From assembly GCF_026586795.1 (NCBI RefSeq), contig NZ_JAPFGY010000002.1, forward strand, positions 124,001 to 188,000: a stretch of DNA of 64,000 bases, written 5' to 3'. Positions within the stretch are counted from its first letter, which is position 1, and the number at the start of each line of letters is the position of its first letter. Below are positions 47,055 to 56,023 of the stretch, piece by piece. Source of the stretch: Erythrobacter sp. WG (lineage in GTDB: Bacteria; Pseudomonadota; Alphaproteobacteria; Sphingomonadales; Sphingomonadaceae). The position numbers and the translations under genes were made by a program. The notes under the pieces are model-generated. The model was not told where the DNA came from. It did not search any database and worked only from the letters and a program-made list of their open reading frames with translations.

Positions 47055-48410
47055 TTAACCGCCAGATGGAATAAGGGTGATCTCAGTCTGCCGCCCGTCG
47101 ATGAAACGCACGCTTGTCCCATCGAAGAAGGCGTCCTCCTCGGTGCGGAAATCGACCCGCTGGCCGCCCCATTCGGGCACGGCGGCGTAGGAGGTGAGCT
47201 CGATCGACCAGGCGGTGTTGGCGCGGATCGGGCCGGCCCCGCGCGGATCGGCCTGCTGGTTGTCCCAGAAGCCGATGGAAGGGCCGGCGCCGTGGCCGTG
47301 ATAGCCGATCGGGTGCGAATAGATCGAAGGCTCGAGCCCCGCCGCGATGGCCTTTTCCCGGGCCTCGGCAAGCGCCGCGTTGCCCGAGCGTCCCGGCTTG
47401 AACGCCGCCCGCAGGAAGTCCTGCACCTTGTTGCTGTTGGCCAATCCCTGCCGCAAGCCTGCCGGCGCCTCGGTCTCGCCGGGCTTCAGCACATAGGCGA
47501 GGTGCTGGGTATCGGTGTTGAGCCTGAGATAGGTGATGCCGAAATCGGTCCAGAGGAGGTCGCCGGGGCGGATCACCTCCTCGCCCTCGAGCATTCCCTC
47601 GCGCCCTTGCCGCTGGATCGCGACCGAGGGGTGGAACCACGCCGTCAGGCCGAGTTGCATCAGCCGGTCGCGATACCACCACTGCACCTCCTCGGCGGTG
47701 GTCACGCCGGGGGTGATGACCTTGCGCGAGAAGGCCTCGGCGATCACCGCGTGGGCGATGCGCACGACGGTGGGATAGAGCGCCATCTCGGTCGGCGTGC
47801 GCGTCTCGAGCCAGCGGATCGCCAGCCCCTCGCCGCTGACGATGCGGTCGTGGAGTGCGGGCGGCAGGGCCTCCCTGAACTTGCCGTACTGGCTAAGCGT
47901 CATGCCGTCGGCGAACTGATAGAGATCGCTGGAATTGATGCCGATTTTCTTTGGGTTCCGCGCGGCGATCAGCCTGGCGGCCGCCGCCCATTGGTCGGGC
48001 TCCTCGTCGGGGTTCCAGGCCGGCGCGAACAGGCCGCCGAGGCCGTAGCGGCTGACGGTGAGGCGCTCGACCGGCTTGCCTTCGCCCGGATCGTGGAAGA
48101 TCAGGATGGTCCGCCGCCGCGCGTGCATATTCTCGGCATCGAGCATGGTGGCGACCACCGGCTCCTCGAAATATTCGCGCGCGACCAGCAGCCACAGGTC
48201 GATGCCCTCGGCGCGCATGATCTGCGGGATCAGGGTGTCGAGGCGTTCGGCGAGGATGCGGTTTTCGAGGCTCGCGCGCTCGCGGGGGGAGAGGATCGGC
48301 GGCAGGGCGGGGGCGGCCACTTCCGTTTCGCTCAGGGGCGGGGCAGTGTCGGCCAGCGCGGGGCTTGCCGCCAGCGCCGCTGCCAGAGTGATGATGTGCC
48401 TTCCGACCAT
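47055..48410 (-). CDS. Exported M24 family metallopeptidase (Xaa-Pro aminopeptidase-like)
   Basis: A 451-residue protein with a signal peptide (IITLAAALAASPALA). It has a creatinase-type N-domain (LWLLVAREYFEEPVVATMLD) and the pita-bread catalytic domain. Metal ligands appear in order: Asp in LLWTDFGITYL, Asp in NTDTQHLAYVL, His in GYHGHGAGPSIG, Glu in AWSIELTSYA, and Glu in DFRTEEDAFF. All five expected positions seem present, so it is probably active in the periplasm on Xaa-Pro peptides. ATG 48410 is chosen because it yields the signal peptide directly and is preceded by GGACAGG. Confidence 0.85.
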   Translation of the reverse strand: MVGRHIITLAAALAASPALADTAPPLSETEVAAPALPPILSPRERASLENRILAERLDTLIPQIMRAEGIDLWLLVAREYFEEPVVATMLDAENMHARRRTILIFHDPGEGKPVERLTVSRYGLGGLFAPAWNPDEEPDQWAAAARLIAARNPKKIGINSSDLYQFADGMTLSQYGKFREALPPALHDRIVSGEGLAIRWLETRTPTEMALYPTVVRIAHAVIAEAFSRKVITPGVTTAEEVQWWYRDRLMQLGLTAWFHPSVAIQRQGREGMLEGEEVIRPGDLLWTDFGITYLRLNTDTQHLAYVLKPGETEAPAGLRQGLANSNKVQDFLRAAFKPGRSGNAALAEAREKAIAAGLEPSIYSHPIGYHGHGAGPSIGFWDNQQADPRGAGPIRANTAWSIELTSYAAVPEWGGQRVDFRTEEDAFFDGTSVRFIDGRQTEITLIPSGG

Positions 48411-48554
48411 GTGCCTGTCCCCGTTGCGTCGGCCGACAGTGACGCAGGGCGACGGCGGGATCAAGGGAGGGGCGCTTTTGCCAGCGGAGCGCGGGCAGGG
48501 CGAGGGCGCGAGGGGGCTCGGCCCAAGGCCTCGCGCGCGGCCGCTGGCGGGGGA

Positions 48555-48588
48555 GCCCCCACCCCCGGCCCCTCCCCGAGGGAAGGGG
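48555..48588. repeat. REP-like hairpin, second copy
   Basis: The string AGCCCCCACCCCC is followed by CCCCTCCCCGAGGGAAGGGG (48569-48588), an imperfect inverted repeat matching the 43.5-kb element. It sits just downstream of the citryl-CoA lyase stop and upstream of the M24 gene. The surrounding 48411-48593 span contains no gene. Confidence 0.7.
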
Positions 48589-48593
48589 AGTGC

Positions 48594-49376
48594 TTACTCC
48601 GCGCTATCCTCGAACCCGATGCGCTCGGCTGCCGCGCCCGACATGATGAAGCCGATCGGGCGTTCGGTCTCTTCCTGCAAGTGCGCGATGAGGCTTGCGG
48701 TGCGGGCGAGGAGCGAGATGCCCTTCAGGGCGCCGAGCGGGAAGCCCGCGTCGAGCATCACCGCGGGGATCGCGCCGTTGACGTTGATCGGCAGGCTGCG
48801 GCCGATGGCCTCGGGGAGCACCGCCTCGATGGTGCGCAGCATGGCGATGTGCTTGCCTTCCATCCCGTGCTCTTTGGCGAGCGCCAGCAGCCGGTGCGCG
48901 CGGGGGTCGCCGCCCGAATGCTGGGGGTGGCCGAAGCCGGGGATCGCCTTCTTCTGGCTGCGCAGTTCCTTGATTGCGGCGATCGCTGTGGCGGCGGCGT
49001 CCTGCCCTTCCGCGTCTGCGACGACCTGCGCGTAGAAGCGCCCGGCGACCTCGGCGCTTCCGAGCACCACGCTTCCGCAGCCGAGCAGTCCGGCGGCGAC
49101 TGCGCCGTGGAAGGCCTCGGGCGCGGCGGCGTAGGTCATGCGGGTGGCGACGACGGAGGGCACCAGCCCGTGCTCCGCGATCGCGCAAAGCACCGCATCA
49201 GCGAGCGCCTTCTGCGGGGCAGAGGGCATGGTGCCGGTCACCAGCAGCCAGAAATAGCTTGTGAAATCGACTGTCCCGATCACCTCGGAACATAGGTCCA
49301 GCCCGCGCACGGTGATGCTGGTCGCATCCGAGGTGCAGATCGAGGTGACTGCGTTATCCTGCTTGCCGATGCGCAT
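48594..49376 (-). CDS. Citryl-CoA lyase / short citrate-synthase-family protein
   Basis: A 260-residue protein of the citrate synthase superfamily, shorter than true citrate synthases (about 430) and close to citryl-CoA lyases. It retains the catalytic C-terminal block: KKAIPGFGHPQHSGGDPRA holds the His and the Asp-Pro-Arg. AFHGAVAAGLLGCGSVVLG replaces the usual His-Gly-Gly region. It probably cleaves a 3-hydroxy-3-carboxyacyl-CoA such as citryl- or citramalyl-CoA. ATG 49376 has AAGAGG at 8 nt. It is divergent from the CaiB-type CoA-transferase across a 93-bp gap holding a double operator, so the two may act in sequence: activation, then cleavage. Confidence 0.82.
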   Translation of the reverse strand: MRIGKQDNAVTSICTSDATSITVRGLDLCSEVIGTVDFTSYFWLLVTGTMPSAPQKALADAVLCAIAEHGLVPSVVATRMTYAAAPEAFHGAVAAGLLGCGSVVLGSAEVAGRFYAQVVADAEGQDAAATAIAAIKELRSQKKAIPGFGHPQHSGGDPRAHRLLALAKEHGMEGKHIAMLRTIEAVLPEAIGRSLPINVNGAIPAVMLDAGFPLGALKGISLLARTASLIAHLQEETERPIGFIMSGAAAERIGFEDSAE

Positions 49377-49388
49377 GGGAAGCCTCTT

Positions 49389-49420
49389 TTCGTTATTCGA
49401 AGTTGATTTCGGTATGCGAA
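49389..49420. promoter_or_regulatory. Double palindromic operator (13-6-13), citryl-CoA lyase / caiB divergent promoter
   Basis: Two 13-bp boxes, TTCGTTATTCGAA (49389-49401) and TTCGGTATGCGAA (49408-49420), are separated by GTTGAT. The box pattern is TTCG-5-CGAA. The same arrangement recurs upstream of the TonB receptor at 51683-51714. It lies 12 bp from the lyase start and 49 bp from the CoA-transferase start, so one bound dimer pair could control both directions. The IclR gene of the locus is the obvious candidate regulator (inference). Confidence 0.75.
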
Positions 49421-49469
49421 AGATGTAGCCCACCATCTCCAACATGGCAAGCATACGGGACCAAGGCTG

Positions 49470-50630
49470 ATGACGGCAAAACCCCTCCAGGGCGTGACCG
49501 TGCTCGAGATGGGCACCTTCATCACCGGCCCCGCCGCCGGGATGCTGCTCGCCGACCTCGGCGCGGATGTCATCAAGGTCGAACAGCCCGGGACCGGGGA
49601 TCCGTTCCGCTCGTTCAAGGGCGAGCTCTACTCGCCGCACTTCCAGACCTATAACCGCAACAAGCGATCCATCACCATCGATCCCAAGAAGGAAAGCGAT
49701 CTTTTGGTGCTCGACCGGCTGGTCGAGGATGCGGACGTGTTCATCCAGAATTTCCGCCCGGGCGTCGCGGACCGGCTGAAGGTCGATGCGAAGCGCCTCC
49801 AGGCGATCAATCCGCGGCTGGTCTATGCCGCGATCTCGGGCTTCGGCAGCGAGGGGCCCGAGCGCGACCGGCCGGCCTTCGATACGGTCGCGCAGGCGGC
49901 ATCGGGCTTCCTGCGGCTGCTCGTCAACCCCGAGCATCCGCGCGTCGTCGGCCCGGCCATCGCCGATGCCATGACCGGGTTCTACACCGCCTTGGGCATC
50001 CTCGCGGCGCTCAACGAGCGGCACGCGACGGGCAAGGGCCGGGTGGTCGAAACCTCGATGTTCGAGGCGATGTGCCACTTCAACCTCGACGATTTCACCC
50101 ACCTGTTCTCCGCCGACCAGGTGATGGGGCCGTACTCGCGCCCGCACGTCTCGCAGAGCTACGTCTTCCAGTGCGCCGACGGCAAGTGGCTGGCCTTGCA
50201 TATGTCTTCCCCGCCCAAGTTCTGGGAGAACCTCGCCGCCGCCGTCGGCGAGCCCGCCATGCTCGATCGCCCGGAATTCGCCAGCCGCGAGGCGCGCATT
50301 GCGCATTACGAGGACGTGGTCGCCTTCCTCGCCCCGATTTTCGCCCGCCAGCCGCGCGATCACTGGATCGCCGAGCTGACCCGGCGCGAGGTGCCCAATT
50401 CGCCGGTCTACGACACCACCGAGGTGCTCGCCACCGAGCAGGCGAGGGTCCTCGGGCTGGAAGTCTGCGACCCGGACGGCCCCAAGGGCCCCTTCCGCAC
50501 CATCCGCTTCCCCGTGACTTTCGACGGCGAGCGGATGGACAGCGTCACCGCGCCGCCCCTATTGGGGGCCGACGACGCGGCGATCCGCCGCTCCATCGAA
50601 AGGCCGGTGCATGGGATCGCCAAGGGCTGA
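49470..50630 (+). CDS. CaiB/BaiF family CoA-transferase (class III)
   Basis: The 386-residue class III CoA-transferase moves CoA between an acyl-CoA donor and a carboxylic acid. It shows GVTVLEMGTFITGPAAGMLL, LGADVIKVEQPGTGDPFR, NRNKRSITIDPKK, and FIQNFRPGVADRL. The catalytic Asp is in GPAIADAMTGFY (residue 166). It would activate the pathway acid for cleavage by the divergent citryl-CoA lyase. The IclR gene begins inside its last 20 bp. Substrate unknown; C4-C6 hydroxy-di/tricarboxylates such as citramalate are candidates by analogy. Confidence 0.9.
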   Translation: MTAKPLQGVTVLEMGTFITGPAAGMLLADLGADVIKVEQPGTGDPFRSFKGELYSPHFQTYNRNKRSITIDPKKESDLLVLDRLVEDADVFIQNFRPGVADRLKVDAKRLQAINPRLVYAAISGFGSEGPERDRPAFDTVAQAASGFLRLLVNPEHPRVVGPAIADAMTGFYTALGILAALNERHATGKGRVVETSMFEAMCHFNLDDFTHLFSADQVMGPYSRPHVSQSYVFQCADGKWLALHMSSPPKFWENLAAAVGEPAMLDRPEFASREARIAHYEDVVAFLAPIFARQPRDHWIAELTRREVPNSPVYDTTEVLATEQARVLGLEVCDPDGPKGPFRTIRFPVTFDGERMDSVTAPPLLGADDAAIRRSIERPVHGIAKG

Positions 50631-51462
50631 GGGCACAAGCGAACCGGAGGGGGAGAAGGGGGCGAAGGACCCGGAATTCCTGTCGACCCTGGAACGCGGC
50701 CTGCGCGTGCTCAAGGCCTTCGACGAGGAGCACCCGGAGATGACCCTCTCCGAGGTTGCGGCGAAGACGGCCCTGCCCCCGGCAGTCGCGCGCAGGTGCC
50801 TGATAACGCTGGTGGAACTCGGCTATGTCGGGCAGCACGAGCGCAAGTTCCTGCTGCGCCCGGCGGTGCTCACCATCGGCTCGGCCTTCCTTGCCTCGAT
50901 GCAGATCGAGCAGGTGGTGCTGCCCCCCTTGCAGGCCCTGCGCGACCAGACCGGGGACAGCGCTTCGCTGGCGGTGCTGGCGGGGACGGAGATCCTCTAC
51001 GTCGCCCACGTCTCGACCGACCGGCGCTTCCGCGTCGCCGCCGGGGTGGGGACGCGCTTCCCGTTCCACGCCACCTCGCTCGGCAAGGCGCTCGCCGCGC
51101 ACCTGCCCGAGGACGAGCGGCTCGCGCTCCTGTCGCGCGCGCCGTTCCAGCGCTTTACCGAGCGCACCGTGACCGACCGCCCGGCGCTTGCCGACCGGCT
51201 GCACCTCATCGCGACGCGCGGTTATGATTCGGCGCTGGACGAGCTCGATTACGGGATCGTCTCGGTCGCGGTGCCGATCTTCGGCCAAGAACGGGAGGGG
51301 CGCAAGCGGGTGATCGCGTCGATCAACTGTTCGACCTCCACGACCCGCATCTCGCAGGACGAGCTGGTCCGCACCCGGCTCCCCCTGCTGCGCACGGCGG
51401 CGGGCGAGATCGAGGGTTCGCTGCGGCGCTGGCCAACGCTCGAAGCGGCGCTGAAACCCTGA
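50611..51462 (+). CDS. IclR family transcriptional regulator
   Basis: A 283-residue regulator. The winged helix occupies about residues 25-85 (FLSTLERGLRVLKAFDEEHP, then LSEVAAKTALPPAVARRCL). The effector-binding domain lies from about 105 to 275 (FPFHATSLGKALAAHLPEDE, ALDELDYGIVSVAVPIFG, CSTSTTRIS). The closest type by eye is the PcaR/PcaU/PobR aromatic-pathway group. ATG 50611 overlaps the CoA-transferase gene by 20 bp, so it is cotranscribed with its likely target. The paired TTCG-5-CGAA boxes in two promoters are probable binding sites; IclR proteins often bind such palindromes. Confidence 0.9.
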   Translation: MGSPRAEGTSEPEGEKGAKDPEFLSTLERGLRVLKAFDEEHPEMTLSEVAAKTALPPAVARRCLITLVELGYVGQHERKFLLRPAVLTIGSAFLASMQIEQVVLPPLQALRDQTGDSASLAVLAGTEILYVAHVSTDRRFRVAAGVGTRFPFHATSLGKALAAHLPEDERLALLSRAPFQRFTERTVTDRPALADRLHLIATRGYDSALDELDYGIVSVAVPIFGQEREGRKRVIASINCSTSTTRISQDELVRTRLPLLRTAAGEIEGSLRRWPTLEAALKP

Positions 51463-51476
51463 TTTTCGCGACCCCT

Positions 51477-51519
51477 GGAGGGGGTCAAGCGGGGAGCAAG
51501 CGGGGGTCTGGCGGGGGTC
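51477..51519. repeat. 11-bp tandem repeat, diverged second array
   Basis: About four 11-bp units of the AGCGGGGGTCT type (GGGGTCA, AGCGGGGAGCA, AGCGGGGGTCT, GGCGGGGGTCG) lie just after the IclR stop. It is the same family as the 22.5-kb array but more diverged. It belongs to the 326-bp non-coding span 51463-51788, which otherwise holds only the TonB-receptor promoter and operator. Confidence 0.75.
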
Positions 51520-51682
51520 GAAGGCACTCAAGACGGCACTTTGCTAGAGCTAAGCGGGGTCTGGACGCGGCTGGATTTACGGTCCCGGGGGTCCCTGCGA
51601 ACCTCCCGATCTCCCCTTTCGCCCCCCTTCGACGCCGATCGCGCGCAGGTCATCCGTGGCGGCATGGCAACAGCCCAAAAGT

Positions 51683-51714
51683 TTCGCATATCGAAGTTGA
51701 CTTCGCATTGCGAA
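51683..51714. promoter_or_regulatory. Double palindromic operator (13-6-13), TonB-receptor promoter
   Basis: Boxes TTCGCATATCGAA (51683-51695) and TTCGCATTGCGAA (51702-51714) are separated by GTTGAC. The second box is a perfect 6-1-6 palindrome. Architecture and spacer match the 49.4-kb element, with five of six spacer bases identical. It lies 74 bp upstream of the TonB-receptor start and so marks the receptor operon as part of the same regulon. Confidence 0.8.
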
Positions 51715-51788
51715 GTTCATAACTCCGGCAGTATCGGGAGGGGTCGCCAGAAGAGCGGCGCGTTCGCGCGCACACAGGGGAGAGACGT

Positions 51789-53984
51789 ATGACCAATTCG
51801 GGCCTCGGCCGCGGCGCACGCGCCTTGCTGGCTTCCACCGCGATCTGTGCCAGCCTCGTCGGCACCGCGCCGCTCGCCGCGCAGGACAGCGCCGCCGCGC
51901 CCGCGAGCGAGCAGAGCGGCGAGATCGTCGTCACCTCGCTGCGCCGCAGCGAGACCTTGCAGGACACCCCGGCCGCCGTCACCGCCTTCGATGCCAAGGC
52001 GATCGAGAACGCGGGCATCCAACGTCCGGCGGACTTCATCGCCCTCACCCCCAACGTGAACCTCGTCCAGACGCAGAACGCGGGCAACGCCTTCGTCGTG
52101 ATCCGCGGCATCAGCCAGAACCGCAATTCCGAACCTTCGGTGGCGGTGATCGTCGACGGGGTGCAGCAGGTGAACCCCGCGCAGTTCAACCAGGACCTGT
52201 TCGACATCGAGCAGATCGAAGTGCTGAAGGGCCCGCAGGGCGGCCTCTACGGGCGCAACGCCATCGGCGGGGCGATCATCATCACCACCAAGCAGCCGAC
52301 CGACGAATTCGCGGGCAATGTCACCGCCGGGATCGACAACGGCTTCGGCTACTTCCTGCGCGGCGGGATCAGCGGACCGATCGCGGACAACGTCAAGTTC
52401 CGCATCGCCGGATCGTGGTACGATACCGAAGGCTTCATCCCCAACACCTTCCTCGGCGAGGATGCCGATCCGGTCGAGGACTTCAGCTTGCGCGGCAACC
52501 TGCTGATCGAGGCGACCGACCGGCTGACCTTCGACCTGCGCGGTTCGATGAACCTGCTGCGCACGCAAGGGTTCTACTACAACATCGTGGGTGACGTGAA
52601 CACCATCGCCCCGGTGCGGGTGAACAACCCGGGCGTGAACAATCGCGACATCTACAACGCCGCGCTGAAGATCGAATACAAGGGCGACAATGCGGTCCTC
52701 ACCTCAATCTCGTCCTACGACACGCTGTCGGAGATCGTCACCGGCGATGCGTTCAACTTCCTGCCGATCCGCGAATCGCTGCTGTTCCAGTTCTTCGGCT
52801 TCGACATCAACCAGAGCCAGTTCCTCGACGTGGAGGCGTTCAGCCAGGAGGTGCGGCTCGCCTCGCCCGAGGACGGGCGCAAGTTCAACTGGATGGTCGG
52901 CGGCTACCTGATCGACACCACCCGCTACATCTCGACCGGCAACCTCATCGACACCGGCAACGGGGTGACGGCGGTGTTCCGCACGCCGTCCACCAATCCG
53001 CTGAACCCGCAGCTGACCTTCCTCGCCGACGGGCAGGAGAATTTCGCCTGGGCGCTGTTCGCCAATGCGGGCTACGAATTCTCCGATAGCCTGCGGATCG
53101 ATGCGAGCCTGCGTTACGACCGCGACCGGCGCCGGCAGACGACGCTCACCCCGCAGAACTTCCTCCCCGTGGTGCCGGGCGTGCCGACCGCGCGCAGCGG
53201 CGAGGTGCGCACCGCGGTGTTCGACGACTGGCAGCCCAAGGTCACGCTGACCTGGGAGCCGAACCCCGATCTCACGATCTACGGCGGCTATTCGCGCGGC
53301 TTCCGTTCGGGCGGGTTCAACCAGACGGGCGTCGGCGCCGAGGCGCGGCGGGCGAACATCGTCGGCGTGGGCGACATCTTCCAGGCCGAAACCGCCGACA
53401 CCTTCGAGATCGGCGCCAAGGCGCAACTGGGCCCGGTGCGGCTGGCGGGCGCGGCCTACACCACGCTGTCGAAGAACGGCTATTTCTTCGTGTTCCTCGC
53501 CGACAGTTCGACCCAGAACCTCGGCAATATCCCCGAGACCCGGATCAACGGCTTCGAGCTCGAGGCGACCGCGCGGCTCGCCCCGAACTTCGACATCAAC
53601 GCCGCGATCGGCGTCACCGACAGCGAGATCAAGGCCTTCCCCGATCGCACCGTGATCGGCAACGAGGCGCCGCAGATCTCGCGCTACACGCTGAACCTCG
53701 GCGCGCAGTATGCCGGGCCGATCAGCGACAGCCTCGATGGGCTGCTGCGGATCGATTACCGCCGCATCGGCCGGACCTGGTGGGAGCCGTTCAACACCAC
53801 GTCGCGCGATCCGGTCGACCTCGTCGACGCGCGCGCCGGAGTGACCTTCGCGGGCGGGATCGCGGTGACGGCCTTCGCCCAGAACCTGTTCGACGAGATC
53901 TACAACGCCGAGTTCAGCCCCGGCGGCTTCGTGTTCCGTGCCCGGCCGCGGCGTTACGGGGTCGAAATCGGCTACAAGTTCTGA
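51789..53984 (+). CDS. TonB-dependent outer-membrane receptor
   Basis: A 731-residue receptor with a signal peptide ([20 protein letters not shown]). The plug domain shows [57 protein letters not shown], and [19 protein letters not shown]. The 22-strand barrel ends in the aromatic terminus GVEIGYKF. It is of the sphingomonad type used for aromatic or carbohydrate uptake; no siderophore genes are nearby. GGGGAGAG precedes ATG 51789. Five catabolic-type genes follow closely, so it probably imports their substrate. Confidence 0.92.
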   Translation: MTNSGLGRGARALLASTAICASLVGTAPLAAQDSAAAPASEQSGEIVVTSLRRSETLQDTPAAVTAFDAKAIENAGIQRPADFIALTPNVNLVQTQNAGNAFVVIRGISQNRNSEPSVAVIVDGVQQVNPAQFNQDLFDIEQIEVLKGPQGGLYGRNAIGGAIIITTKQPTDEFAGNVTAGIDNGFGYFLRGGISGPIADNVKFRIAGSWYDTEGFIPNTFLGEDADPVEDFSLRGNLLIEATDRLTFDLRGSMNLLRTQGFYYNIVGDVNTIAPVRVNNPGVNNRDIYNAALKIEYKGDNAVLTSISSYDTLSEIVTGDAFNFLPIRESLLFQFFGFDINQSQFLDVEAFSQEVRLASPEDGRKFNWMVGGYLIDTTRYISTGNLIDTGNGVTAVFRTPSTNPLNPQLTFLADGQENFAWALFANAGYEFSDSLRIDASLRYDRDRRRQTTLTPQNFLPVVPGVPTARSGEVRTAVFDDWQPKVTLTWEPNPDLTIYGGYSRGFRSGGFNQTGVGAEARRANIVGVGDIFQAETADTFEIGAKAQLGPVRLAGAAYTTLSKNGYFFVFLADSSTQNLGNIPETRINGFELEATARLAPNFDINAAIGVTDSEIKAFPDRTVIGNEAPQISRYTLNLGAQYAGPISDSLDGLLRIDYRRIGRTWWEPFNTTSRDPVDLVDARAGVTFAGGIAVTAFAQNLFDEIYNAEFSPGGFVFRARPRRYGVEIGYKF

Positions 53985-54004
53985 CGTTGAAGGAACGCAA
54001 GACC

Positions 54005-54607
54005 ATGACCAAGGTGCTGGTGCTCTACTATTCGAGCTATGGCCATATCGAGGCGATGGCGGCTGCCGTCGCCGAGGGTGCGGCTAGCGTCCCCGGCACC
54101 AAGGTCACGGTCAAGCGCGTTCCCGAACTGGTGCCGGAGACGGTGGCGGCGGCTTCAGGAATGAAGACCGACCAGACCGCTCCGATTGCGACCCCGGACG
54201 AGCTGGCGGATTACGACGCCATCATCTTCGGCACCCCCACCCGCTTCGGCAACATGGCCGCGCAGATGCGCAACTTCCTCGATCAGACCGGCGGGCTGTG
54301 GTTCACCAAGGCGCTGGTGGGGAAGGTCGGCAGCGTGTTCGTTGCCACCGCCAGCCAGCACGGTGGGCAGGAGACGACCATCACCTCGTTCCACACCACG
54401 CTGCTGCACCACGGCATGGTCATCGTCGGCCTGCCCTATACCTTCGACGGCAACAGCGAGATGGGCGAGATCAGCGGCGGCACGCCCTATGGCGCCTCCA
54501 CGCTGGCGGGCAATGACGGCAGCCGAATGCCGTCCGACAACGAGCTTGCCGGCGCCCGCTTCCAGGGGGCACACGTTGCGCGGATCGCGGCGAAGCTCGC
54601 GGCCTGA
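54005..54607 (+). CDS. wrbA: NAD(P)H:quinone oxidoreductase, WrbA type
   Basis: A 200-residue flavodoxin-fold enzyme that reduces quinones by two electrons. The FMN phosphate loop is [54 protein letters not shown], and [12 protein letters not shown] are WrbA hallmarks. ATG 54005 starts 20 nt after the TonB-receptor stop, with GAAGGAACGCAAG upstream. In this operon it may handle a quinone or hydroquinone intermediate of aromatic breakdown, which is an inference from context. Confidence 0.92.
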   Translation: MTKVLVLYYSSYGHIEAMAAAVAEGAASVPGTKVTVKRVPELVPETVAAASGMKTDQTAPIATPDELADYDAIIFGTPTRFGNMAAQMRNFLDQTGGLWFTKALVGKVGSVFVATASQHGGQETTITSFHTTLLHHGMVIVGLPYTFDGNSEMGEISGGTPYGASTLAGNDGSRMPSDNELAGARFQGAHVARIAAKLAA

Positions 54608-54636
54608 GATTTTGGGGAATTGAGGGAGACAGCACC

Positions 54637-55185
54637 ATGACGCAGAAAATTCTCGCCAACCGCCTCCACCACACCGCCTATGTCACCAAGGACCTCGAAG
54701 CCACCCGCGCCTTTTACGAGGACGTGCTCGGCTTTCCCTTGATGGCGACCTATTGCGAAAAGGACGAGCTGTTCGGCAAGGAGCGCACCTATTGCCACTG
54801 CTTCTTCGAGCTGGCCGACGGCAGCGCGCTCGCCTTCTTCCAGTTCGCCGACCCCGAGGACCAGGCCGAATTCGGCCCGGACATCCCCTCCAGCCCCTTC
54901 ATCCACATCGCGCTTCAGGTCGATGCCGATGCGCAGGAGGAACTCGCGCGCCGTATCGCCGCCGCCGGGATCGTCGAGCCGCAGACCTATGTGCTTGAGC
55001 ATGGCTACTGCAAGTCGGTCTATGTCACCGATCCCAACGGGATGATCCTCGAGTTCACCCATGACGACCCGCGCGCCGCCCCGCTCGACGCCGAGCGCCG
55101 CGCGACTGCCCATGCCGAATTGAAGCGCTGGCTCGCCGGGCAGCACCACAACAACAACCCCTTCCGGGCCGCAGAAGCGGCCTGA
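54637..55185 (+). CDS. VOC superfamily protein (glyoxalase / extradiol dioxygenase fold)
   Basis: A 182-residue protein with two beta-alpha-beta-beta-beta modules. It has HHTAYVTKDLEATRAFYEDV (metal His in HHTAYV), FIHIALQVDADAQEEL (second His), and SVYVTDPNGMILEFTHDDP (metal Glu in LEFT). The metal triad for VOC enzymes therefore seems complete. Activity could be ring-cleaving dioxygenase, isomerase or glyoxalase. It has a good ribosome site (GAGGGAGAC) 29 nt after wrbA. Confidence 0.87.
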   Translation: MTQKILANRLHHTAYVTKDLEATRAFYEDVLGFPLMATYCEKDELFGKERTYCHCFFELADGSALAFFQFADPEDQAEFGPDIPSSPFIHIALQVDADAQEELARRIAAAGIVEPQTYVLEHGYCKSVYVTDPNGMILEFTHDDPRAAPLDAERRATAHAELKRWLAGQHHNNNPFRAAEAA

Positions 55186-55207
55186 GGCACGGGGGGGCGC
55201 GCCTGCG

Positions 55208-56023
55208 ATGCTAGCTGTGCGCGTCCCCTCCGGACACGAACCGCCGCCGGGCGAGGTGCGCGTTGCGGACGGCACCATTCCGCTCGCGATTGCGGGCGAC
55301 GGCGCCCCGCTGATCCTGCTGCACGGCTGGACGCTCGATCACCGCATGTGGCGCCCGCAGATCGCGGGCCTTGCCGCCAGCCATCGGCTCGTGATGCCCG
55401 ACCGGCGCGGGCACGGGCGCGCCACCGCGCCGCCCGACCTTGCGCGCGAGGCGGCCGACGTGATCGCCATCGCGGACGCGCTGGGGCTCGAAAGCCTCGC
55501 CCTCGTCGGCCTGTCGCAGGGGGCGGCGGTGGCGCTCGACGTGGCAGTGCATTTCCCGGAGCGGGTGACCGCGCTGGTCGCCGCCGGCGCGCCGCTCCCG
55601 GCGCTGATCCCGCGCGGCGAGGCGCTCGACCTTGCGGGGTTGCGGGCGCTCGTCGCCTGCGGCGACCTCGCGGGGTTCCGGGCCGCGTGGGGCGCGCACC
55701 CGCTGATGCGCACCCACCGCCCCGAGGCCGCCGCGCTCGCCGCGCGGATGCTCGCCGACTACGACGGGCGCGATATCCTCGCGCCCGGCACGCCGCCGGA
55801 GATCACCGCGCCGGCGCTCGCGATGCTCCCGATGCCGGTGCTGGCGCTCGCCGGGGAGCACGACACGCCGTGGCGGAGAGCCTGCGCCGCCGCGCTCGCC
55901 GCCGCCGTGCCTGGCGCGCGCCACGGGCTGATCCCCCGCGCCGGGCACCTCGCCAACGCCGACAACCCGCTCGCCTTCAACGCCGCCCTCGCCGCCTTTC
56001 TCGATCCCGGAGCCCCCGCATGA
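55208..56023 (+). CDS. Alpha/beta-hydrolase fold protein
   Basis: A 271-residue hydrolase with the oxyanion motif LILLHGWTLDHRMW, the nucleophile Ser in VGLSQGAAVAL, the acid in LALAGEHDTPW, and His in IPRAGHLANADNP. It is similar in plan to 3-oxoadipate enol-lactonase and meta-cleavage hydrolases, which would fit the dioxygenase-like gene upstream. Real substrate unknown. ATG 55208 is used, although ATG or GTG codons slightly downstream are possible. Its stop overlaps the next start by 4 nt. Confidence 0.87.
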   Translation: MLAVRVPSGHEPPPGEVRVADGTIPLAIAGDGAPLILLHGWTLDHRMWRPQIAGLAASHRLVMPDRRGHGRATAPPDLAREAADVIAIADALGLESLALVGLSQGAAVALDVAVHFPERVTALVAAGAPLPALIPRGEALDLAGLRALVACGDLAGFRAAWGAHPLMRTHRPEAAALAARMLADYDGRDILAPGTPPEITAPALAMLPMPVLALAGEHDTPWRRACAAALAAAVPGARHGLIPRAGHLANADNPLAFNAALAAFLDPGAPA

